Position numbers and translations under genes: made by a program. The notes under the pieces are model-generated. The model was not told where the DNA came from, searched no databases, and saw nothing but the letters and a program-made list of their open reading frames with translations. A stretch of 64,000 nt of DNA from Ophioderma brevispina (taxonomy: Eukaryota; Echinodermata; Ophiuroidea; Amphilepidida; Ophiodermatidae), in the NCBI GenBank assembly GCA_023653785.1, contig JAMKCH010007174.1:1-64000 (forward strand). Reading direction: 5' to 3'. Positions 12,405-24,054 of this stretch are shown here, piece after piece. Numbering within the stretch: position 1 is the stretch's first letter; each line of letters starts with the position of its first letter.

Positions 12405-12670
12405 ACCGGAAATAGGGTAGGTTGTAGCCCCAAAATTTTCGGCTAAGAACGGACCCTGAGACTAGCATCAAACCGTGGACCCTGGAGGTCAAGAGCACTT
12501 TTTCAGTCAGGTCAATTGGTTTTCGGATCAAAATAACATATCAGATGACAACCTTTTTTTGATATTCCACAGATTTTTTCACTTGATATTGATAGTCAAC
12601 CTGAGGTCAACCCAGGCTCGCAATTTCTCTCAGTTTTTAGGGTATACTAGGCGAGGGTCACAACAACAAC
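12405..12670 (+). repeat. Dispersed repeat, copy 1 (inverted partner at 23.6-23.9 kb)
   Basis: Landmarks in order are CCCCAAAATTTTC, GACTAGCATC, CGTGGACCCTGGAGGTCA, TTTTTCAGTC, CGGATCAAAATAACAT, GACAAC.TTTTTTTGAT and TAGGGTATACTAGGCGAGGG. The same series appears on the minus strand of 23625-23910. No termini, target duplication or ORF were found, so the class is unknown. Confidence 0.75.
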
Positions 12671-13119
12671 GCCTCATTTCGCCGTGTGGCTGGACTGACC
12701 TGTTCTCAAGTTATTTACTCTGGTGTGACCCAACAGTTGCCCCAGCAACTTGTATGAACTAATCACCGGCCTAATAGCTGTAATTGTGAACAGCCTTGAG
12801 TGACTTCCACCTTTCATGGGAGAACTATTCATTCATGTTTACCTCATAGGTATCGGTGTACGTGAAAATTGATCAATATGTGTCACATGAACATGTATAA
12901 ACAACCTTTTATGCATGGCTACCGTGACAAACGCCGAAGTGGTAAAAAATTCAGGCAATGTCAGACTGAATTTGAAAATGATTTAATTTTGTAATATTAT
13001 TAAAAATATGGAATACATTAACTGGGAAGCCCTCTGGCAGTGTTCATACCCAAAATACTATGAATGACCCTGGGGCCCCAAAATGCTATCTTACAGAATT
13101 AAATAAACCAAACATGTGG

Positions 13120-13435
13120 AATTGCATATCAGCCCGCCTGCAGGTGAGGGGTGGGTGTTTGTGGTTGTGTTTGTGTGGGGGTGGGGTGGGTTATCGCACC
13201 CCCCAATTTCCCTCAAAGGGCAAAAGGTCCACTTTTTTTGTTTTTTTGAATATTTTTGATAAAAGGCCAAAATTTAGAGAAAAGGTTTTTAAATAGAAAG
13301 TTCCCCCCACTTTTGGTTATGAGATGTTCAAAAGTCAAAAAATGTCCATTTTCGGGGGTATGCTCCATTTTTTAACCAAAAAAGTTCCGCACTTTTCAAA
13401 TCGCTGCCTCCCCCAAATAATCCCTGCAATGATTG
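13120..13435. repeat. GC-bounded dispersed repeat with AAAGGTCCACTTTTT motif
   Basis: It is bounded by GCCCGCCTGCAGG on the left and AATCCCTGCA on the right, with G and C runs near the edges. Inside, GGGCAAAAGGTCCACTTTTTTT matches in reverse the AAAAGTGGACCTTTTG pattern near 19.64 kb. Related segments lie at 19.6, 25.7, 40.1 and 58.5 kb. No ORF. Confidence 0.45.
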
Positions 13436-13689
13436 AAACACAAAATCCTTGCTATTTTTTTTAATGTATAAACATGGATAATGGATGTCTAACTACAAGA
13501 AACAACACCTCAAAGACAAACAAACACACAACACAAAACACCTTCACACAACAACACACATTCTATGGAAGATACTTGCGTGACCCTTTTTTCTGTAGTT
13601 ATTCTGTGACTAGTTGTACAAGTCATTTCTTGTTTAATCCCCTGTAGCTGTTCTGATAATAAGGTATTTAACCTTATTTGCTATATTAA

Positions 13690-14250
13690 TCTTTTTTGGT
13701 CCCCCGCCACTTTAGTTGGCAAAGGGGCCTATAGAAGGCCTTCGTCCGTGTTTGCGTGTGTGTCAGTGTGCGTGTGTGCAATGTGGTGCGTCCTTGCGTC
13801 GTCCCACCGCAATACTCTGGATTTAAGCAAGTGTGGGTGTCCCATCTTCGCACATCGATGCATCTCAAGTAGCGTTGGCCTGGGATTTAAAGGTGGGTCC
13901 ATGTTACATAGTCAAAGGTCAAACATGTCAAAATGTGGTCAAATTTGGTCAAAATAGGAATATTGTGTAAGCCTGGTAACACGATATCGTGTGATCTAAT
14001 CAAGTATGGGTGTCCATCTTCCCAAGAAGGCAGTGGATGAATTTCGGAGGTGGGGCATGTTGCTGGGTCAAAGGTCAAATATGGTCAAAATAGGGCAAAT
14101 TTGGTCAAAATAGATATATTGTTATAAGCCTTGTAAACAAATATATTTTGATCTAAGCGATTATGGGTGCCCGATCTTCGCACCATAGAGTTCGGAGGTG
14201 GGGCCTATGGCATGGGTCAAAGGTCAAATGGCGTAAAAAATGGGAATTAA
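13690..14250. repeat. Repeat with ~155-bp internal units carrying GGGTCAAAGGTCA
   Basis: It begins with GGCAAAGGGGCCTATAGAAGGCC and a GTGT-rich stretch (about 13745-13790). About three tandem units follow, each with GGTGGGG/TCC, (A/G)GGTCAAAGGTCAAA, repeated GGTCAAA, ATATTGT.TAAGCC and GGGTG(T)CC.ATCTTC. GGGTCAAAGGTCA is exact at 14065-14077 and 14214-14226, with AGTCAAAGGTCAA at 13910-13922. Confidence 0.65.
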
Positions 14251-14261
14251 ATTGCTATAAG

Positions 14262-15020
14262 CCTTGGCAATTGTGGTAGGATGAATGAAACTTGGTGGGT
14301 GTGGTCAACTTTCATGTGCCACAAAATTTGAAGGTCTTTCAGGTCATTGGGGCCATTCAAGGTCATGGGATTAAATTGCTATACCCTTGTCAAATGTGGT
14401 AGGATATGAAACTTGGTGGTTGTGTTCCAACATTCAGTGCCGAAAAATTTGAAGGTCCTTTCAAGGTCATGCGGGGTCATTCAAATCAATGGAATTAAAT
14501 TGCTATATACCTTGTCAATTGTGGTAGGATTATGAAACTTAGTGGGTGTGGCCACATTCAGTGCCGAAAAATTTGAAGTCATTTCAAGGTCATGTCGGGT
14601 CAGTCAAGGTCACACCACTCAAGTAAGGTGGTAGGATGAGGAACTTAGTGGGTGTGGGTCAGCATTCAGATTACCCAAAATTTGAAAGGTCATTTCAAGG
14701 TCAGGCGGGTCATCCAAGTCAAATCACTAAGTTGTGGTAGGATGAATGAAATTGGTGGGTGTGGGTCAACATTCAGGCCAAAATTTTTAAAGGTCTTTCA
14801 AGGTCATGTGGGGGTCATCCTACACATGGTAGAGGTCATGAAACTGATGGGTGCACAGTACGCATTCATTGCTAAATTTTGAAGGTCATTTCAAGTCATA
14901 GGGTTATGTCAAGGTCAACTAACTCACCATGTGGTAGGTCATGAACTTTGTGGATGTGGTCAACTTTTCTAAACCGAAAATTGTGACGGCCATTTCAGGT
15001 CAAGTAGGGTCATTTAAGGT
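14262..15020. repeat. Satellite-like tandem array, about seven ~95-125-bp units
   Basis: Each unit holds GTGGTAGGAT(GAATG)AAACTT(G/A)GTGGGTGTGG, CA(A)CATTCAG, AAAATTTGAAGGTC and TTTCAAGGTCATG.GGGTCA. The GTGGTAGG landmarks fall near 14273, 14397, 14523, 14628, 14737, 14829 and 14932. The units are diverged and shorten toward the right. The array continues from the AGGTCA-rich repeat on its left. Confidence 0.8.
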
Positions 15021-15029
15021 CAAATACTA

Positions 15030-15820
15030 CAAATAGTTTATATTCAGAGTTATATGGCAAATGTAGTCAACATTTGATAACCGTCAAAATTGCAACTGCT
15101 AATGGCAGCAGCCTCATGGTTTGAGACCACTTATTTCCATCACAATTCTCCCTGTGATCTTAAAAATATATTTCCCTCCATTTACTATTTTCGACTAGCG
15201 GGGGACCTTTTGGTTCGACAACCGCCCTGTGTCTTTCTAGTAATCACATTTATGTACCTCATGGTGAAAAGGTGGAACCAGGAAATCTGGGAGAATGTTT
15301 CAATTTGGGCAAGCCCCGGGGGTTACTGACATAGGAAAGAGGTACGGTTATGTGTGGCCCTTAACCACTTTCGCACCTTCTCCAGACGTTCTTAATGTTC
15401 CAGGTGAAGCATACTTCATTCTTAAGGGTCCCCTTGGAAATGTGTGCCCAGAAGCTAAATTTTAGCCAATTTTCAGTTCCAAACCTGCAAAGTTTCTCAA
15501 ACTTTCAGTTCATAATTGCCCTACTTTAAGAACTTAAGTTCCCAAGCCGTTACAAGCCCCCAAATTCGGCCGCACATCCCTACCTGAAAACAAGTTGAGT
15601 TGGGTCAAGTTTGGGCAATCCCTGGACATTGAGACTTCAACATTTGAAAGTTTAGGCTTGTTTGGGATGTACTTGGTCCAGACCTGTGGATGGGTTTTGA
15701 AAAAGGCTGAATATGATAGAAAAAGGCTCACATTTTGACTTTTTTAAACATTAAAAAAAAAAAAACAGCTGAAATCAGCTAAAAAGCTGAACTCTCACAG
15801 GCCGAGTCAGATCTGGGGTG
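15030..15820. other. Intergenic stretch, no gene supported
   Basis: Short frames only (79 and 65 codons) without recognisable similarity. No repeat structure was noticed. Confidence 0.5.
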
Positions 15821-15830
15821 CAATCAGATT

Positions 15831-16878
15831 CAGTGGCTTAACCAGATTGGGGGGGAGCTGCCCCCTCTTGGGGAATCTTATCCCCTCTTTCCCTGAAAAA
15901 CAACATAGGCCTACACTATACTAACAATTTTAATGCTCCCCCCCCCCCACCTGAAAATATACTCTCTTAAAATGAAGAGTGAAAATCACCTGAAATTTTC
16001 GATAACTTTTTTAAATTAATTCTAATCGAGTGGCTTTTAGATCTAAAGAGCGAGAAAATGCACCTGACACCGTAACTCGCGCTTAACCGAGCTCACTTTG
16101 TTACCGAGTGGCTCAAAATGCACTCTTTCTTCAGAGGAGCCCACTCGCGAACTCCTTATCGACCGGATTTTTAGCTCTCAAGATGGGAGAAAATGCTCAC
16201 CTCTTTTTCGGAGTGAACTAATAGCCAATCAGAAACTCCGCAAATGTGTGATTATTTTCGAACAACATGCCGGATGATTATGAGACCGTCAGCAAACGTT
16301 TGACCGAAGTTGAAATTAGTGAAGAATCATAGATATCTTCCCGGGTGAAGTATATTGAATGTGTCGGTCACAGTTCATAGCATATACAGACAAAGTGTGA
16401 GGAGAAGCATTAAATGTTTGTCCTGTATTATCACCGTACATACGTAGTCTGCGCCAGACCTAGGCTTACACTGTACGAAACGCACAATCATTCATGTCAC
16501 GGGCATGCATCATACATACACTCATGCATGCCACATCATTGCTGTCGCACTGAATCATGCCAATGCTGCGCCACAATTATTCATTCATGTCACGATGCTA
16601 TGAATTATGATACTCACTAAACAAACAAATTCACAAAGAATCAAAACTCTATAAGAGTGACTAGTTCACTCTAAAAAGGGGGTTATCATTTCACTCTTTC
16701 CTTAGAGTTATTTTGTTCACTTCTTTAGTTTTGCGTGAATCTCCACTCTACAAGATGCGTCACTCAGCTGGCTCTTTTTTGGAGTGAGATTTCACTCTTT
16801 TAGAGTGGTTTTTTCACTCTTTCGTTTAATGAGAGTATTTGCCCCCAATTCCCCCACAAAAAGCTGGTTATGCCATTG
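15831..16878. mobile_element. hAT-type MITE interrupted by a second element
   Basis: The left end CAGTGGCTTAACCAG and right end CTGGTTATGCCATTG are inverted. The flanks are (A)ATCAGAT and (C)ATCAGAT, an imperfect 7-8 bp duplication. The left portion (GGGGAATCTT, CATAGGCC, CTATACTAA, TTTTAA..TGCT, C run) is the same family as the 186-bp element at 54315-54500. The middle is occupied by a separate TIR element at 15961-16836, which explains the unusual length. Confidence 0.75.
15961..16836. mobile_element. Nested TIR element with subterminal CACTCT motif array
   Basis: The left terminus ACTCTCTTAAAATGAAGAGT and right terminus (complement ACTCTCATTAAACGAAAGAGT) are inverted repeats inside the hAT MITE. 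CACTCT or AGAGTG recurs at least nine times, mostly within about 200 bases of each end, as transposase-binding subterminal repeats often do. About 876 bp; no transposase recognised. The target duplication is unclear (possibly TAT). Confidence 0.7.
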
Positions 16879-17498
16879 CATCAGATGAGCCTTCTGTAGC
16901 CTATTTAATATGGGTACCGGGAATCCTGGAGGCAATCTTTGCTACCCTTTGACTTTTACCATTACGATTATTAACTTAACACTAGAAGTGGATTGTGTGC
17001 GCTCCAGTACCCCATAACCAATTAAACAATTTAAACCTGGTATTTTGTGTTTGAAATATAACAAACTGCATTTTTTTGTGTAACTTTGGAACACACTTCT
17101 TATGGTGAAAAACAAAGATTACAAATTTAATTTCATGTTGATTAGTACCTCGGGATTATCTAGGCCTGTTTAGCTGGTGATTACAAAGGGCCTCTGGAGT
17201 CCGGTCATCAACTAACAGGATACCTCTAAAAATCTTTTCCAATAACCTTGACTTTGGTGGCTGTGGAGTTATGCAACTACCATATACAAATACCATGATT
17301 ATGAATGTTTCTTTAACCATGTTAATGGTACTGTCATGTAATTTCATCCAGAATTTATGTGGTCTACACCCTCACCTGAGAAATGCTAATATTGGCCAAT
17401 CTGGTGAAAAATGACAAAATGAATGTTCTTTATTCGCCTGTTGTGTCACTCATTTCTAAGCTGATCATATGGTTCATTTATTCTTCATTAATATTTAA

Positions 17499-17850
17499 AG
17501 GCCCTATCAGTGGTTTGCTAACTCAACAATCGAAAAAATCAGCAAAAGTCTGATTTTGTATGTCTGTAACCAGTATAAGTACCCTAACATATCCCTGCAG
17601 TGCTAGACCAAACACATTCTATTAAGGACAAAATCGAATATTTTTTGTCATTAGTTGTCCGTACAACATTACTACAACATGTAATTGAATGGAATTCAGA
17701 TCCTTGAAACTGCTGTTTTCTTCCTTTTCTGTCAATTTTTTAGGTTGATAAAAATACTTATCGGGATTCTACAGATTTATCCTTCACTTTGTCGGCGATT
17801 CGCTGCAATTCAAATAGTTGACTCGTTCGGGGTGAATCACTGAGAGTGGT
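17499..17850. mobile_element. TTAA-flanked MITE, subfamily A
   Basis: TTAA lies at 17495-17498 and 17851-17854. The left end AGGCCCTATCAGTGGTTTG is inverted relative to the right end AATCACTGAGAGTGGT. Interior landmarks (AATCGAAAAAATCAGCAAA, CCTAACATA.CCTGCA, ACTACAACA.GTAA, ATTCTACAGA.TTATCCTTCAC) are colinear with 62864-63217. Confidence 0.85.
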
Positions 17851-17859
17851 TTAATTTTA

Positions 17860-18725
17860 TGTCTTTGTGTATCTAAATGACATTGCGATTGCAGATGTTT
17901 GTTGTTATTCTTGGGAAAAAATTGTTTCCTGAGTATGGGTGTGGGCTACAAGAGTGCCCCCCCCCCTTGTAAAAGACACAATCCAAGCAAGATAATACAT
18001 GGGCAACTGTGCTTAATATTATTATTCACACATCTGTGAGATATGGTAAGATACCCAAATGGCCAGTAAAATACATGCTGTGTGCTACTGTGCGATATTC
18101 AACTGGTCATACACATGTACTGTACATGTGATTTCATTCAAAAGCACTGTACCGTGCACCTGTGCATTTTTTAGTTTCATTTATTTGTGCGAATTGACTC
18201 ACAGTTATAACCAATAAGAGTATAATGGTCGGATATCCTTTTCTCTTTTGCAATTATTGTCTTTTGATTTGTGGCCAGATACTGAGCTAAATTATCTATT
18301 ATGAGCAATCTTGTGGTATTTGCTGCAAGCCCAGGTCTGGAGGACCTCATGGTGCCGTCGGGGTGCGGGGAACCTCTAATAGGTAAAAATAGGCTGATTT
18401 ATGTAATTTTTGGCAAATTTTTGGCTGGGTACAATGGTGGTAAAGCATTGTACCTAAAAATAAACTAAATCAGTGATGTTGCATGTTGTTATCACTATGA
18501 GCTATTAAACTCTGAATTCCCTTGGCACAGTTCAGTACCTTCCATTCGCCAGTATTTAGAAAATACACCCCCTGGTTTTTGGGTATATATGATACCCGAT
18601 CACAAAAGGTCAGTTCATGTCAATGTATGTACAAGAACAACCCACTGAACTGTCCTTTGTGGATGAGCATATTGTAACTCATAGTGTATTGGCTGTGCAC
18701 TATTTCTAAATAAAAAGTTTGTTTA
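17860..18725. other. Intergenic stretch, no gene supported
   Basis: No gene or element boundary is visible. At about 18113-18131 lies a near-perfect palindrome, CACATGTACTGTACATGTG. Confidence 0.45.
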
Positions 18726-18733
18726 ACACTTAA

Positions 18734-19076
18734 AGGTGCAACGAGAGATTTGACATATCAGGTATCCCGAAAAAATTGAAAGCTCTGATTTTTGAACTGA
18801 TGCAAAACTTTTCATCAATAACAACCCAATCTGAAAAGATTAAGCTGAGAAAAATTTCTTTGGTACAAAAATTGCGAAATATCTAATTTCGTAGGAGCAA
18901 ATACGAAATTCAGCCTATATATTATATTGAAATGAAAGCAAATAAAATAGCCTTTTATTTTCACTTTTAGACATTTCTGTAGCCACATACAAGGTAAGAA
19001 ATCTCTTGAGTGTTTAATCTATATAATCACTACAAATGACACATTAAATGAATGCCTCAAAATCTCTCGTTGCACT
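18734..19076. mobile_element. TTAA-flanked MITE, subfamily E
   Basis: TTAA lies at 18730-18733; the right flank TTTG (19077-19080) looks like a mutated TTAA. Termini AGGTGCAACGAGAGATTT and AAATCTCTCGTTGCACT form an almost perfect inverted repeat. The interior is colinear with 10309-10652. Confidence 0.85.
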
Positions 19077-19614
19077 TTTGAGGCCTCAGGGGAAGTTCCG
19101 TAGTACCTAAGATTTTGGGTTTTTTTTGCAATTTCAAACTTGTGAAAAAAGATTTTTGAAAGTAGATTTTGTCTAACTTACGATATGCTGCTTTTCATAA
19201 AAAAAAAAGTTACTAAAATCTCTCACCCGTTAATAAGATAATTTAGCTTGGATCACCATTGGAAGTGTATTTTTAAAAATATTAGCAAAATGCTGCCAGA
19301 AATATTTTTCTGGGAATGAATGAACATATGCATGAAAACAAAATTCATTATAATTTAAATCAGCACCATAATTAGCCCTTTATGTGCTGAAAAAGAAGCA
19401 AAGCAATTTTAATTTCCTTCGAGCAACATCGCAGCTCGCCCACATTGCTGTACCCAAACCCTGGGGCAAATACTTGTCTAGAATTACTTTTCCCACAATA
19501 ATACAGTAATGAACAAAATAGTAAACGTTGGGCTAAATATTGGTTTCTTACAGCAAATTAAACGATCTGTTAACATAAAAATGATTTACAAAGTTGAGGG
19601 GTACACAGGAATTA

Positions 19615-19865
19615 TTTTGAAGGGGTGCGAAACCTAAAAAAAAGTGGACCTTTTGGTAAGTGGGACATAACCCCTTAAAATGGTCCTTTTTAATTTTGAA
19701 ACAGCCATCACTAAAATGTGACTTTCTTGTCAAAATTTCATTAAGATTTGGACATTTTTAGCACAAATCAGCAAAAAGTGACCTTTTGCCCTTTTTGTGG
19801 AATTTGCGGGGGTGCCGACCGCACCCCTCCCTGCGCACGGCGGACAAGTTTTGCTACGTGTGAAG
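19615..19865. repeat. GC-bounded dispersed repeat (AAAGTGGACCTTTTG motif)
   Basis: AAAAAAAAGTGGACCTTTTGG near 19635 and AAAAAGTGACCTTTTGCCC near 19773, with GGGGTGCGAAACC and GGTGCCGACCGCACCCC at the edges, match the segments at 13.2, 25.7-26.1 and 58.5 kb. No coding potential. Confidence 0.45.
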
Positions 19866-20089
19866 CAGGGCGTTTTTTTTTGGAAACATCGATTTGGGGT
19901 AGGTATGTGTGATTACATTGGCATCCGAATACAGAGTTAAATGTTGGGCGATTGGATCCCCAAATGTACAAAACTATGCTCAGGAATGCCAAAGGCTGTT
20001 TTAAACATTGTTGGGGCCAGTGGCATCCTTGGAAGGCATCCTCATAAGTAGTCAAATGTTGTGGGGAATAGTATCCCAATTGATGCCCA

Positions 20090-20665
20090 TACCCGGGAAT
20101 GCACAAGGCTGATTGCAAATCTTTGGGCCAGTGACTTTTCAATGCATTGTGGTCAGTGGTGGCTGGGTATATGGCTGGGGATAGGTTGGGAATAGTTGTG
20201 GGATATGGGCTGGGGACCAGGCTAGAGATATGGCTGCAGCGGCTGGAACTTGACCGGTGGTACATGGCCCATTGACAGTGGGATAAGATTTCCGATTTGT
20301 TGGTCAAATCAATCAAGAATCCAGTGGGAACGAGGGGACATTTTCCCCCGTAAATTGTTTTTCGCCTCCCCCCCCCCCCATCAAATCAATATGATTGGTG
20401 ATGCAAGGTCACCAAGCTAAGGACCTGCATTATTTAAATCCAAAGATGGCAAGACTCGATGATATCAGGTCCACTGTGTACCACAAAGGTCCATTTGAGG
20501 TTCAACAATCCCCAATTACCTTTTACACTGGCATGCAAAGTCTGATTTCAAATCATTTGGGGCCAGGACTTTTTTTTTCAATGCATTGTGGTCAGTGGTG
20601 GCTGGGTATATGCCTGGGGATAGGTTGGGAATAGTTGTGGGATATGGAATGGAGACCCGGTCTTT
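20090..20665. repeat. Direct repeat pair (~125 bp, ~450 bp apart)
   Basis: The segment TTTTTCAATGCATTGTGG through GGAATAGTTGTGGGATATGG occurs at about 20136-20208 and again at about 20576-20647, nearly identical, within longer similarity that includes TGATT.CAAATC.TTGGGGCCAG. This suggests a local segmental duplication. Confidence 0.75.
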
Positions 20666-20674
20666 AACTACTAA

Positions 20675-20870
20675 AGATCACTATAGGTGATCCACCCGCG
20701 AACATAAGTACAAACTATCTTATTTTTGTCCCTAATAGGTTACTTTTGGTCTTATAATTTGTAGGGTGTGTTAGGATACTTAGAATTGTTACAGACATGC
20801 AAAAAAATTGATTTTGATGATATTTGAAACTTTTTGATTTAGCAAATCATTGAGATAAGCGGTAGTTTTG
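20675..20870. mobile_element. TTAA MITE, subfamily A, reverse and deleted
   Basis: CTAA then AGATCACTATAGGTGAT resembles the subfamily A terminus. The segment TAGG(G)TGTGTTAGGATAC...TTGATGATATTTG is the reverse complement of the interior of 62864-63217. About half the element is absent and the second terminus was not found. Confidence 0.55.
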
Positions 20871-21179
20871 CGTACTTTGAAAAGAGTTCTTCAGCCCCTA
20901 AATCGCCACATGTGAAGCTGTGTGAAACTATATTTAAACATGCATTGCATGCAAATGTATCAGTCTATTTGTTTCTTAGTCGGGTAGCAGAGAAGGAATG
21001 CGGGCCCGGGGGGGACCTCCTTGGAGTTACAGGCCCCATATTTACCAACTTCTTTTTCCAGAACCCATGGGGGGGTAGAAGTTTCAGTGGCTGGAAGCGG
21101 CGCTGCGGGGTGTGGGAGCTGTATATGCAGTTGATCGATGGAACTTTAGGCCATAATGGGTGTTTTGTTTAATTATTTC

Positions 21180-21560
21180 ATCTTTTGTTATGGAGACGGC
21201 CCAGGCGCGGAAGGGAAAGCCTGGCAATGTCACTCTTCCAAAACACATTTTATCATGAAAATTTGATAGAAAACAAATCGAATTGTACGTGTTCACTTTT
21301 TAAGAGAGAGCTATGATAAACGGTTTTTAAAAAGTAATAAAATATCGCTGTAGTTTCTAGCTTTTGTTTCAAATATAATAAAAGTGTTCCTGGAGAGTTA
21401 GAAGCAGCCGGCGGTGGGTGCAGGCACAAAGCGCGGAACCCTTTGCAATGTTCACTTCCAAACACATTTTCTCATGTACATTTGATAGAACACAATTTGA
21501 AATTGGTATGAAAGGTCCACTTATAATTCACAAACCAAAACGTTTATAAAACAAAAATCA
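21180..21560. repeat. Diverged tandem duplication (~205 bp)
   Basis: GCAATGT.CACT(C)TTCCAAA.CACATTTT.TCATG, ATTTGATAGAA and ACAA.T.GAATT recur about 200 bases apart (about 21222 and 21446), each preceded by a GC-rich stretch containing GGCGCGGAA or GCGCGGAA. Unknown family. Confidence 0.55.
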
Positions 21561-21949
21561 TAATTGTTTTTTGTGTCATTTCTCAAAGCAAGAGAGGCCC
21601 TGCACTATATTTATTAACCGCGGTTAGCGCGATCAAAAAACAAATTTTTTTTGGAAACTTTCGTTGTGGTACAGATATTATAAACACTAGTAGGATCATG
21701 TCGCAGGAGGGGAAACGGGACCCCGTTTGTATACGCCAATGCTCTCTTTTCTGGCGCTCTCTCCCTCTCCTCTCTACCCCTCTCTCATTTTCTCTCCCTC
21801 ATATGACTTTTGTCACAACATCAAGGGCTGAAACATACTTTTGACGGCATAGGGACCCCGGCGCCCTTGACACCCCTCTATACGGTATGGTCTATAATTC
21901 CCAGGAGAAAGTAGTACCCCCCTAAAAAAAGTGGTCAAAAATGCAATTA

Positions 21950-22175
21950 TAATATCTATAGCATTTGCTCAACCAGAAAAGTGAAAAATCATCAAAACAT
22001 CAGATTTGGGTATGTTTGTAGATATGTCAAGGTTAGGTATCCTAACCTACCTCACAAGGTATAGACCAAAAGCAACCTAATAAAGACCCAAAAATGGATA
22101 TTTTAGTCAGACTGTCCGTACGGACACAGTTTACTACAACACGGGTAATTCAATGGAGATTTCATATCGTTTGAC
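21950..22175. mobile_element. TTAA MITE fragment, subfamily A
   Basis: AAATCATCAAAACATCAGATTT, GGTATCCTAACCTACCTC, AGCAACCTAATAAAGAC and CACAGTTTACTACAACACG follow the same order as in 62864-63217. Clear termini are missing. Confidence 0.6.
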
Positions 22176-22179
22176 ACTT

Positions 22180-23620
22180 GCCTGTTTCATTCATGTCCTA
22201 TATTTTCATCCATCTTGTGTAAGATCCAAAATGTCATTTTGTAATCCCATAGACTACTTTGTTAAAATTATTTGTGTAACCAAGGGCATCATTTTCCATA
22301 TTTTTGATCATAACATCCAAACCAAACATCCTTTGGCCCTTGTAAATATCACAGGGTCAATGCGTGGCATACCACGACCATTTCAGGGGCCATGACAGTG
22401 GTGTTGAAAGGCCCTTCGCTAGACATTTGTGACAGGGTGGTTTAAAATGAGAATGTTTTGCTGCAGTAAGAGTCCTTGGAAGCGTAGTGAGCATATAAAA
22501 CAATACACTCCAGCGCACGGTTTGGGTGCCCACTTAGGCCTTTTAAAATTTTCCTAAGTAGAATGCTCTTACAGACCATTTTTTCTTGATCGTTGAACGG
22601 CACAACCGCAAGTGCCCTTTTCACAAACCGGGCGCAAAACTGAAAGCCCTGACAGGTGGGTCTAGGGACCCGCTTTATGGCCCCTGGCGGGTGCAGGGGC
22701 AAAGGCCCCTGCCGGGGTCCAGGGGCAGATCCCCCAGAAACTCTTGGATTTAAAAGCTATTCATAACCTTCAACATGGTCCACTTTTGAGGGGTAAATAG
22801 TAACCAACTCATATATTCAATATAGGGATAACAAGAAATTATAAGGGAAAATATAGGAATTGTAATGTATTTTTTTACTTGGATGTGGGCGCCGTTTCAT
22901 TTTATATCAGCAGCAATTTTAATTTCATTAGAAAGATATGTGCCAACAATTGAGCCGTCTCTGTCTGTATTTACTGTATAATATTCCCATGTTGTAAGTA
23001 ATTAAATAAATGAGGGGGAAATGTTTTCTGACTGTGCACCTATCCCTATTTTGTTTATTTGTTTTGGAGGAATCCGGGTTTTCCTTCAGGTGTATTTTCA
23101 ACATGACTCGTATAAGTCAGGCCATTGAAGTTCTGCCTTATTTTGACATTGGACCCAATAATCCATAGGTCAAAGAGGTGGTTTGTTTGTGGACAAAATT
23201 GCAATAAGTTTTTGGCCTATTATATTTGGACGAAACGAAACATGCTCAGTGCACGCCATATGGATTACATGCGTCATTCCGTCAGTGTAAAGTATAATAA
23301 CCTAGTTTTTCTGATAGTTTTATATTAATTCATTTTTGAGATACAGGGAAACCTCACACTTTACATTGGAAAATTGTTAACATGTACTTTCCGCTATCTT
23401 CTGGCACCACACTTTGTTGTATTTTAGAAGTGGCAATAGCCTCTGCTATATCCCTATCATATCAACACTAATTAACAACTAAGTCCATATCAGCACTTGA
23501 ATCATTTTACACCTATGTATCATTATAACCAAGAAAAGTTGCATTTGCCCAGTTTTTTCTCAAAAATGGTCAAAGGAGTCAACCGTAATAACTTGAGAAA
23601 CAGGTAAGTCCAGCCCCCAC
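22180..23620. other. Intergenic stretch, no gene supported
   Basis: At about 22675-22735 is a G/C-rich string of repeated GGGGC and CCCC blocks like the edges of MITEs, without a found partner. The remainder is AT-rich with no ORF or repeat structure noticed. Confidence 0.45.
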
Positions 23621-23624
23621 TGCA

Positions 23625-23910
23625 AATGTAGGCTTTTTTTTTTTGGTGCCCTCGCTAAGTATACCCTAAAACTGACGAGAACTTGCGAGATCGGGTTTGC
23701 AAATCATGGTTTCTATCAATATAGGTATAAAATCTGTAGCGAAAATCAAAAAAAAGTTGTCATGTATGTTATTTTGATCCGACAAACCAATTTTACCGTA
23801 TTCTTACAGGGAACCCGACTGAAAAAAGGCTCTGACCTCCAGGGTCCACGGTGCATGCTAGTCCTCACGGTCCCCAGTCGCTTGAAAATTTGGGGATAAC
23901 TACCCAATTT
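23625..23910 (-). repeat. Dispersed repeat, copy 2 (inverted partner of 12.4-12.7 kb)
   Basis: The complement carries, in order, CCCCAAATTTTC, GACTAGCATGC, CGTGGACCCTGGAGGTCA, TTTTTTCAGTCGGGT, CGGATCAAAATAACAT, TTTTTTTGATTTTCGC and TAGGGTATACTTAGCGAGGG, colinear with 12405-12670. Confidence 0.75.
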
Positions 23911-24054
23911 CCCTTATTGTTGTAGGAGATATGATTACCTTCAAGCAGAATGTTAGCTTTAGGTCTGAGCTGTCCATTGCGGAGGATAAAATTACGTTTT
24001 CATCTCGCCATTTTGTACAGGAACTAATGGGACCAGCTTTAGTGTGTACACCCA

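Noticed and set aside
19768..20316. 182-codon minus frame
   Set aside because: It spans a duplicated repeat (20136-20208 copy) and a GC-bounded repeat; composition and context argue against coding.
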